Source of the DNA: Phymorhynchus buccinoides
Taxonomy: Eukaryota > Mollusca > Gastropoda > Neogastropoda > Raphitomidae
DNA length: 64,000 nt
Reading direction: 5' to 3'
NCBI GenBank assembly: GCA_017654935.2
Contig: CM065703.1
Coordinates: 45,821,627-45,885,626 of the forward strand
Under the pieces are notes generated by a model. The model saw only the letters and a program-made list of their open reading frames with translations. It searched no databases and had not been told where the DNA came from. This document shows positions 1-9,700 of the stretch, piece by piece. Position numbers and translations under genes: made by a program. Position 1 is the first letter of the stretch, and each line of letters begins with the position of its first letter.

Positions 1-455
1 AAAGGGTCAGTTGGTTGATTTGTGAATGAGTGAGATGCTCAAACTATGGTCCATCTGTACTGAGCGCTGGGTCCAAAGGGACTAGTTAGTTGATTTGTGA
101 ATGGAGTAAAATTCTCAAACTACGGCCCATCTGTACTGGATCCAAGTGCTGCAGCCAAAGGGATTAGTTGGTCACTTTGTCTGTCAACAACTGAACTGGT
201 CAGTGTACTGATCTCAATGAAGACATTTTGTGGAGGGTTAGGGGCAGGGCTTCTGAAAATCTACAGATTGTGCGTATTTACGCACACTGAAATCACCCCC
301 TAGAATCTGAAACTTTGTGTGGGATTTACCGTCCTTTAAAATCTCATTTAGGGGGTGAGGTGACGCATTAAAATGATGAGGCGTGCGTGAACACAACCGT
401 TACTTATCAGTAAGTTAATGACGTTCTTCGTATTTCATTTGTCTGCTAGGCGGCC

Positions 456-766
456 CAGGCATGGGAATAAGAGAAGACAAAAAAGACTGAAAACCGTGTG
501 TGTTCGGATACAGCCCCCAGAAAATGAAGCTTCTTCTGTTATCTAAGCCTTAAAAACAGTATTAGAGATAAGACTGATATATTTAGTTCATTTTGCATTC
601 ATTTATAACCAATAACTTAAGTTTTACTCATTGGGCTTCTTTTTTTTTTATCTCATAAATGTCCTCTTGGACCATCAAAAAAGCTGAAACTTGCAACAAC
701 AAAAAAGACTGAAGAGGACCATCAAAAAAGCTGAAATCAGCCAAAAGACTGACAATTCCCATGCCT
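456..766. mobile_element. MITE with inverted ends AGGCATGGGAAT
   Basis: The ends AGGCATGGGAAT (457-468) and ATTCCCATGCCT (755-766) are exact reverse complements around about 290 bp without an ORF. The same element sits at 50,613-50,877 in segment B. A compact version with the same ends is at 28,644-28,678, and a related fragment begins at 5,418. Confidence 0.75.
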
Positions 767-1025
767 TTCTGCCACAAGCTGAATTATAGGCTAGATCTAA
801 AATTCTACTGGATCATGCGAAAGCCCAAATCGTTGAACGCTCATTGCTTATTGATATACTTTTGTTGTCAGCATCCAATAAAAACGTGTTATACATTTTG
901 ATAATCCTTTCGCCAACATCAGTGCATATCAACATAAGTTTAGTCAATTTCATGCTTTCCGAATGTAATGAGCTACAAAATGAAACCCTCTCCAGTGTGT
1001 GTGTGTTTGTCTGTGTGCGTGCGGG

Positions 1026-1262
1026 TATGTCCTGTCTCTATGTGTCCCCATTCTCTATATGTTCTGTCTCTATGTGTCCCCCTTCTCTATATGTCCTGTC
1101 TCTATGTGTCCCCATTCTCTATATGTCCTGTCTATGTGTCCCTGTCTTTATATATATGTCCTGTCTCTATGTGTCCCCCTCACAATGTCCGTCTCTACAT
1201 GTCCCGTCTTTATATATATGTCCCCATCTCTATGTGTCCCCCTTCTCTATATGTCCTGTCCA
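1026..1262. repeat. Pyrimidine-rich minisatellite (CTATGTGTCCCC units)
   Basis: About eight imperfect units of roughly 30 bp alternating CTCTATGTGTCCCC and TTCTCTATATGTCCTG. The unit is stop-poor, which creates three overlapping spurious ORFs rich in Cys, Leu, Ser and Tyr. The opposite-strand version of the same unit occurs at 1,925-2,035, so the two tracts form an inverted pair. The equivalent in segment B is 51,150-51,620. Confidence 0.85.
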
Positions 1263-1522
1263 TAGGCCTTTGCAACTAGGGTTATTAACGCCTGTGACAG
1301 TGAGAGTAATTGCTCTTGCTGGTCAGTACTGACAAGGGCATTCACTGTTGCGAAAGGCAGCCATTTAGTGGCATCAAATAGGGGTTATTGGCAAGTTATC
1401 CCCCTGTCTGGTCAGTACTGAACCATCTTCCCCCACCCTCCAAGGGCATTCACTCTTGCAAAAGGTGTTCGTTGCAGACCCCAATATGTATCCCTCTCTT
1501 TTATGCCCCCATCTCTATATGA

Positions 1523-1911
1523 TGGCTTGGAGTCAAAACGGGCTATCTTAGATAGTCCATTGACGTATTATTGAACATATTGTGAAAACTAATAACTTGT
1601 TTCCAAAAAAAAGACTGCAGACATATAGAAAGCATAATCCCCATTTTACATTATTTGCAGTCTTTTTTAATACAAGTTCTTAGTTTTTGCAATAACATCA
1701 ATGATACAGGCATGGTAGTGGGGGCAAAGTGGTATTCAAGGAAAATGGCCGGGGATCCAGGGGGCCGAAGAAAATTCAATAAATGAGAGTGAAATTTTCA
1801 TTTTCATGCCATTTCAATGCATTTTTAAAATAATTTTGTTTCAAGCTGTTTCGCTGAGTGATAATAAGTCAATGGATTATCTACAGATAGTCCGTTTTGA
1901 CTCTAAGCCAT
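1523..1911. mobile_element. Fold-back element with about 50-bp inverted arms
   Basis: The arm at 1,523-1,575 (TGGCTTGGAGTCAAAACG onward) is largely the reverse complement of 1,861-1,911. The middle holds a short AGACTGCA/TGCAGTCT palindrome near 1,610-1,668 and a nested MITE from 1,707. A single related arm lies near 29,845-29,890. No ORF. Confidence 0.6.
1707..1857. mobile_element. MITE CAGGCATGGTAG, right end lost
   Basis: The left end CAGGCATGGTAG and body match the complete copies at 52,056-52,221 and 33,342-33,525. Here the right terminal repeat is deleted: sequence runs from TTTCGCTGAG straight into GATAATAAGTC, where copy B still has CTACCATGCCTG. Confidence 0.7.
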
Positions 1912-1924
1912 TGATTATTACATT

Positions 1925-2035
1925 AGAATGGGGACACGTGGAGGGTACATAGAGACGGGGACACATAGAGAAGGGAACATATAGAGACGGGATCACATAG
2001 AGAAGGGAACATAGAGACGGGATCACATAGAGCAA
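1925..2035. repeat. Short GGGATCACATAGAG minisatellite
   Basis: Three to four units of about 32 bp, complementary to the tract at 1,026-1,262. In segment B the same place holds about 19 units (52,290-52,905), so this is a length-variable locus. Confidence 0.8.
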
Positions 2036-2460
2036 CACACAAACAAGAAAGAAAGTATCCTCTGTTTGTTCAGTTTATTATGAGCATCAGAAAATGATAC
2101 AAATTACCATTAAATGCAAACTAACTCACGCTCAATCGCCAAACATGGTATAAAGGACAAAATGAATAATCGAATAAAAAGCCTCAACTTCACATCAAAG
2201 TACACACCAATCAGAAACACACACACACACACATTCCAATGCCAAGGAAAGTCGTCATCATTAAAATTATTTCCCTTTGCCTGTATATTATTAGGCAAAA
2301 AAACGTTTTCAAAAGGTAACCGTAAACAAAAAAACTCGCTGTAATTCAGTTTCATTTATGTTGCTTATATAACCAAAGCCAACGACACAGTCTCGCATGT
2401 TAACTAACAATTATTTTTTAAACGTTTAAATTTAATCATTAACTAAAATGGATTAGAAAC

Positions 2461-2760
2461 TTAACCCCTTCACTGCGAAGCCCATTTCCGGTGCAACTAT
2501 TTGCCAAGCCGTTTTAGGTTGTTAAGTCTATCGCAAAACTTTCTGAATAAAAGTGCATATACCCTATACTTTTCTGAACGGGAATTGAATATACTATCAT
2601 CTCTCACACTCTCACATGCATTCGAACATACTGCGCAAAGCGTATGGATAGAAAACTGGTAACTCAGAATAACCCTATGACAGATATTTCCGTGACGGGG
2701 CAGTTTATAGGTTACCGGAAGTTGACTGAAATATCCGTGACGGGGCAGTGAAGAGGTTAA
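2461..2760. mobile_element. TTAA-flanked MITE (AACCCCTTCACTGC ends)
   Basis: It begins TTAACCCCTTCACTGC and ends GCAGTGAAGAGGTTAA, near-perfect inverted ends with TTAA on both sides and no ORF. The internal CCGTGACGGGGCAG motif recurs. TTAA flanks and CCCY ends are typical of piggyBac-type non-autonomous elements. Related copies: 14,462-14,688, 21,156-21,459, 38,404-38,623, 53,351-53,704. Confidence 0.75.
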
Positions 2761-3462
2761 CTGTTCCTAATAAAAGCAAAATAACAGCATAGAAGAATGG
2801 TCCAAGATAATACGTGACCCAGCACCACGAAAGGGACATTAAGTCGCTGGGCTAGTTTCTCCCAACAGGCTTGGAAAGTCAAAAATCTTATTTTAAAAAA
2901 AATCAATTTTGAGTGATCGGTATTTTCGTGCTCTCTAACATCTCATCTTTCATACCTATAAAGGACAATCTCATACTTATAAAGGACAATCTCATACTCA
3001 TAAAGGACAACCTCATACTCATAAAGGACAATCTTTGCTATGGTCTGTAAATACAGCAAAAAGTGCTTTTAAACGAGTAGGTTGATGCATATTCTTCTTT
3101 TTGAAATAAAATTACTTTGACTTTGACTTCAACTAGGCTAAACTTTAGACTGTGATTTCTCAAAATGGCTGACAGTCACCTTTCCAACTTTAAATGCTTA
3201 TAACTCTAAAACGGAAAACAGTACAAGAATGGTTCTTGTATTATTTAAAAGAGAATTGTCTGAAGTTTCTAGCTGTACCATTATCTCAGAATGGTCATTT
3301 TGACACTTAATGTCCCTTTCGTGGTGCTAGGTCACACATTGCAAAGGTGCTACACCGACAATTAATGGATTCTTAAGACAATACAAATTCTGTGTCCCTC
3401 CTACGTTTCATGACCATTCCAAGTTTGGAAATCAATAATAAAAATAAAAGAACTTTAAAGCA

Positions 3463-3592
3463 TTAAAGACCCCCCACATCACGTGTCACATTCCCTCTTA
3501 TGCTAGGAAGATTTCTTAAGATTTCGTACCTGCTATAAGATGGAAAACACGTGAAAACCATGATTTTGACACGTGATGTGGTGGGTCTTTAA
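3463..3592. mobile_element. MITE TTAAAGACCC, about 130 bp
   Basis: Near-palindromic: TTAAAGACCCCCCACATCAC at the left end and GTGATGTGGTGGGTCTTTAA at the right, with internal CACGTGTCA/TGACACGTG. Other copies are at 32,636-32,766 and 54,715-54,843. Confidence 0.75.
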
Positions 3593-3705
3593 ACTACTGG
3601 TTGCAACATCGGCAATTTGAATCAGGCGAATGAAAAACGATGGCGGGCTGAGGAGAGGGTGGGAGGAGTCAGGGGGCCAAGACGATTGGCAGATAGACGA
3701 ACGAT

Positions 3706-6700
3706 CTAGGATGCTCCGGACGGCTGTTGTTGGGCTGCCATCTGCTGCTGCACTTTAGCCTGAAGCATCTCCATCACCACTGAAACAAAGGCAAAGTTGC
3801 ACTGTAGCACCACTGAAACAAAGGCAAAGATGCACTTTAGCACCACTGAAACAAAGGCAAAGATGCATTTAGCACCGCTGAAGTAAACAAGGCAAAGTTG
3901 CACTGTAGCACCACTGAAACAAAGGCAAAGTTGCACTTTAGCACCACTGAAACAAAGGCAAAGATGCACTTTAGCACCGCTGAAGTAAACAAGGCAAAGT
4001 TGCACTGTAGCACCACTGAAACAAAGGCAAAGTTGCACTGTAGCACCACTGAAACAAAGGCAAAGATGCATTTAGCACCGCTGAAGTAAACAAGGCAAAG
4101 TTGCACTTTAGCACCACTGAAACAAAGGCAAAGATGCACTTTAGCACCACTGAAACAAAGGCAAAGATGCACTTTAGCACCACTGAAACAAAGGCAAAGA
4201 TGCATTTAGCACCGCTGAAGTAAACAAGGCAAAGTTGCACTGTAGCACCACTGAAACAAAGGCAAAGTTGCACTGTAGCACCACTGAAACAAAGGCAAAG
4301 ATGCACTTTAGCACCACTGAAACAAAGGCAAAGATGCATTTAGCACCGCTGAAGTAAACAAGGCAAAGATGCACGTTAGCACCGCTGAAACAAACAAGGC
4401 AAAGATGCACTTTAGCACCACTGAAACAAAGGGGCAAAGATGCACTTTAGCACCACTGAAACAAAGACAAAGATGCATTTAGCACCACTGAAACAAAGAC
4501 AAAGATGCATTTAGCACCGCTGAAGCAAACAAGGCAAAGATGCACTTTAGCCTGAAGCATCTCCATCACCACTGAAACAAAGGCAAAGTTGCACTTTAGC
4601 TCCACTGAAACAAAGGCAAAGTTGCACCTTAGCACCACTGAAACAAACAAGGCAAAGCTGCACTTTAGCACCACTGAAACAAAGGCAAAGTTGCACCTTA
4701 GCACCACTGAAACAAACAAGGCAAAGCTGCACTTTAGCACCACTGAAACAAAGGCAAAGTTGCACTTTAGCACCACTGAAACAAACAAGGCAAAGTTGCA
4801 CTTTAGCACCACTGAAACAAACAAGGCAGAGCTGCACTTTAGCACCACTGAAACAAAGGCAAAGCTGCACTTTAGCACCACTGAAACAAAGGCAAAGTTG
4901 CACCTTAGCACCACTGAAACAAACAAGGCAAAGCTGCACTTTAGCACCACTGAAACAAAGGCAAAGTTGCACTTTAGCACCACTGAAACAAACAAGGCAA
5001 AGCTGCACTTTAGCACCACTGAAACAAAGGCAAAGTTGCACTTTAGCACCACTGAAACAAAGGCAAAGTTGCACTTTAGCACCACTGAAACAAACAAGGC
5101 AAAGCTGCACTTTAGCACCACTGAAACAAAGGCAAAGATGCACTTTAGCACCACTGAAACAAACAAGGCAAAGCTGCACTTTAGCACCACTAAAACAAAG
5201 GCAAAGATGCTCTTTAGCACCACTGAAACAAAGGCAAAGCTGCACTTTAGCACCACTAAAACAAAGGCAAAGATGCTCTTTAGCACCACTGAAACAAAGG
5301 CAAAGTTGCACATTAGCACCACTGAAACAAACAAGGCAAAGTTGCACTTTAGCACCACTGAAACAAAGGCAAAGATGCACTTTAGCACCACTGAAACAAA
5401 GGCAAAGTTGCACTTTAGCAGGCATGGGATGAGGATTCATGAACAAAAGCTGAAAAGGCATTATGTCAGGGGACAAAGCCACCTGAAGCTGAAGCTTTTT
5501 TTGGTTGTAATCAAAGCCTTAAACATAGCATTAGAAACAGAACTGATCTATATTCTGTTAATTTTGCATTCACTCATAAGAAGTCCTCCGAAGTCCGGGG
5601 TGTGGCTGCCCATGTGGCGAGGTAGTCAAAACTGGTCACACATGTAATGTTCTCATCCCTAGCTGATGCATTTGTACCATAGTGTTCAAGTGCTTCGGGT
5701 GTTGGGATGATCCCTGGAGTCTTTTAGCCAGGGTACGACAACAAGAACAACTCAAAAGAAGTAATTATTACTCAGTTTCTTTTTATCTAAAAAATGTCCT
5801 CTTGAGCCATCAAAAAAGCTGAAATTTGCTTAAAAGCTAAAACGTTTTTAAAAACTTACAAAAACTGACTACAAAATGCTTTAATATCGCACAAGTATAG
5901 CGATCATTCCGACACAAATAGCTTCAGAATAAACGTTTTCTTTCTTTCACACATCAACAGTTTTTAGATTGTTGCTGTTGTTGGCTTACCCTGGCTAAAA
6001 GACTGGTTTAGTTCTCCTGTAACAGAGGCTGTATCTCCATCTGTTTGGTGATCAACTCACCTTGCTTAGTTCTGTATTTCTCCTGTAACAGAGGCTGTAT
6101 CTCCATTGATCAACTCACCTTGTTTAGTTCTGTATTTCTCCTGTAACAGAGCCTGTATCTCCATTGACCAACTCACCTTGTTTAGTCCTGTATTTCTCCT
6201 GTAACAGAGGCTGTATCTCCATTGATCAACTCACCTTGTTTAGTCCTGTATTTCTCCTGTAACAGAGGCTGTATCTCCATTGATCAACTCACCTTGTTTA
6301 GTCCTGTATTTCTCCTGTAACAGAGGCTGTACCTCCACCTGGTGATCAACTCACCTTGTTTAGTTCTGTATTTCTCCTGTAACAGAGCCTGTATCTCCAT
6401 TGATCAACTCACCTTGTTTAGTCCTGTATTTCTCCTGTAACAGAGGCTGTATCTCCATTGATCAACTCACCTTGTTTAGTTCTGTATTTCTCCTGTAACA
6501 GAGGCTGTATCTCCATTGATCAACTCACCTTGTTTAGTTCTGTATTTCTCCTGTAACAGAGGCTGTATCTCCATTGATCAACTCACCTTGTTTAGTCCTG
6601 TATTTCTCCTGTAACAGAGGCTGTATCTCCATTGATCAACTCACCTTGTTTAGTCCTGTATTTCTCCTGTAACAGAGGCTGTATCTCCATTGACCAACTC

Positions 6701-9700
6701 ACCTTGTTTAGTCCTGTATTTCTCCTGTAACAGAGGCTGTACCTCCATTGATCAACTCACCTTGTTTAGTCCTGTATTTCTCCTGTAACAGAGGCTGTAT
6801 CTCCATTGATCAACTCACCTTGTTTAGTCCTGTATTTCTCCTGTAACAGAGGCTGTATCTCCATTGATCAACTCACCTTGTTTAGTCCTGTATTTCTCCT
6901 GTAACAGAGGCTGTACCTCCATTGATCAACTCACCTTGTTTAGTCCTGTATTTCTCCTGTAACAGAGGCTGTATCTCCATTGATCAACTCACCTTGTTTA
7001 GTTCTGTATTTCTCCTGTAACAGAGGCTGTACCTCCACCTGGTGATCAACTCACCTTGTTTAGTTCTGTATTTCTCCTGTAACAGAGGCTGTACCTCCAT
7101 TGATCAACTCACCTTGTTTAGTCCTGTATTTCTCCTGTAACAGAGGCTGTATCTCCATTGATCAACTCACCTTGTTTAGTCCTGTATTTCTCCTGTAACA
7201 GAGGCTGTATCTCCATTGACCAACTCACCTTGTTTAGTCCTGTATTTCTCCTGTAACAGAGGCTGTATCTCCATTGATCAACTCACCTTGTTTAGTCCTG
7301 TATTTCTCCTGTAACAGAGGCTGTATCTCCATTGATCAACTCACCTTGTTTAGTTCTGTATTTCTCCTGTAACAGAGGCTGTATCTCCATTGATCAACTC
7401 ACCTTGTTTAGTTCTGTATTTCTCCTGTAACAGAGGCTGTATCTCCATTGATCAACTCACCTTGTTTAGTCCTGTATTTCTCCTGTAACAGAGGCTGTAT
7501 CTCCATTGATCAACTCACCTTGTTTAGTTCTGTATTTCTCCTGTAACAGAGGCTGTATCTCCATTGATCAACTCACCTTGTTTAGTTCTGTATTTCTCCT
7601 GTAACAGAGGCTGTACCTCCACCTGGTGATCAACTCACCTTGTTTAGTTCTGTATTTCTCCTGTAACAGAGGCTGTACCTCCATTGATCAACTCACCTTG
7701 TTTAGTCCTGTATTTCTCCTGTAACAGAGGCTGTATCTCCATTGACCAACTCACCTTGTTTAGTCCTGTATTTCTCCTGTAACAGAGGCTGTATCTCCAT
7801 TGATCAACTCACCTTGTTTAGTCCTGTATTTCTCCTGTAACAGAGGCTGTATCTCCATTGATCAACTCACCTTGTTTAGTTCTGTATTTCTCCTGTAACA
7901 GAGGCTGTATCTCCACCTGGTGATCAACTCACCTTGTTTAGTTCTGTATTTCTCCTGTAACAGAGGCTGTATCTCCATTGATCAACTCACCTTGTTTAGT
8001 CCTGTATTTCTCCTGTAACAGAGGCTGTATCTCCATCTGTTTGGTGATCAACTCACCTTGTTTAGTTCTGTATTTCTCCTGTAACAGAGGCTGTATCTCC
8101 ATTCATCAACTCACCTTGTTTAGTTCTGTATTTCTCCTGTAACAGAGGCTGTATCTCCATTGACCAACTCACCTTGTTTAGTCCTGTATTTCTCCTGTAA
8201 CAGAGCCTGTATCTCCATTGACCAACTCACCTTGTTTAGTCCTGTATTTCTCCTGTAACAGAGGCTGTATCTCCATTGACCAACTCACCTTGTTTAGTCC
8301 TGTATTTCTCCTGTAACAGAGCCTGTATCTCCATTGACCAACTCACCTTGTTTAGTCCTGTATTTCTCCTGTAACAGAGGCTGTATCTCCATTGATCAAC
8401 TCACCTTGTTTAGTTCTGTATTTCTCCTGTAACAGAGCCTGTATCTCCATTGACCAACTCACCTTGTTTAGTCCTGTATTTCTCCTGTAACAGAGGCTGT
8501 ATCTCCACCTGGTGATCAACTCACCTTGTTTAGTCCTGTATTTCTCCTGTAACAGAGGCTGTACCTCCACCTGGTGATCAACTCACCTTGTTTAGTTCTG
8601 TATTTCTCCTGTAACAGAGCCTGTATCTCCATTGATCAACTCACCTTGTTTAGTCCTGTATTTCTCCTGTAACAGAGGCTGTATCTCCATTGATCAACTC
8701 ACCTTGTTTAGTCCTGTATTTCTCCTGTAACAGAGGCTGTACCTCCATTGACCAACTCACCTTGTTTAGTCCTGTATTTCTCCTGTAACAGAGGCTGTAT
8801 CTCCATTGATCAACTCACCTTGTTTAGTCCTGTATTTCTCCTGTAACAGAGCCTGTATCTCCATTGATCAACTCACCTTGTTTAGTCCTGTATTTCTCCT
8901 GTAACAGAGGCTGTATCTCCATTGATCAACTCACCTTGTTTAGTCCTGTATTTCTCCTGTAACAGAGGCTGTACCTCCATTGATCAACTCACCTTGTTTA
9001 GTTCTGTATTTCTCCTGTAACAGAGGCTGTATCTCCATTGATCAACTCACCTTGTTTAGTTCTGTATTTCTCCTGTAACAGAGGCTGTATCTCCATTGAT
9101 CAACTCACCTTGTTTAGTCCTGTATTTCTCCTGTAACAGAGGCTGTATCTCCATTGATCAACTCACCTTGTTTAGTCCTGTATTTCTCCTGTAACAGAGG
9201 CTGTATCTCCATTGATCAACTCACCTTGTTTAGTCCTGTATTTCTCCTGTAACAGAGGCTGTATCTCCATTGATCAACTCACCTTGTTTAGTCCTGTATT
9301 TCTCCTGTAACAGAGGCTGTACCTCCATTGATCAACTCACCTTGTTTAGTTCTGTATTTCTCCTGTAACAGAGGCTGTATCTCCATTCATCAACTCACCT
9401 TGTTTAGTTCTGTATTTCTCCTGTAACAGAGGCTGTATCTCCATTGATCAACTCACCTTGTTTAGTCCTGTATTTCTCCTGTAACAGAGGCTGTATCTCC
9501 ATTGATCAACTCACCTTGTTTAGTTCTGTATTTCTCCTGTAACAGAGCCTGTATCTCCATTGATCAACTCACCTTGTTTAGTCCTGTATTTCTCCTGTAA
9601 CAGAGGCTGTATCTCCATTGATCAACTCACCTTGTTTAGTCCTGTATTTCTCCTGTAACAGAGGCTGTATCTCCATTGACCAACTCACCTTGTTTAGTCC

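Noticed and set aside
844..1332. Cys/Tyr/Ser-rich repetitive ORFs, also at 51,100-51,922
   Set aside because: Translations of the CTATGTGTCCCC minisatellite; three frames are open at once and there is no homology.
4447..5647. Long ORFs of 311-352 codons on both strands
   Set aside because: They are pure translations of the 33/37-bp splice-acceptor array; 33 is a multiple of 3 and the unit lacks stops. No codon bias, no domain.
8352..8570. Repeated short ORFs with [13 protein letters not shown]
   Set aside because: PFDN5 exon 4 fragments translated through the donor GTGAG into intron sequence; not separate genes.
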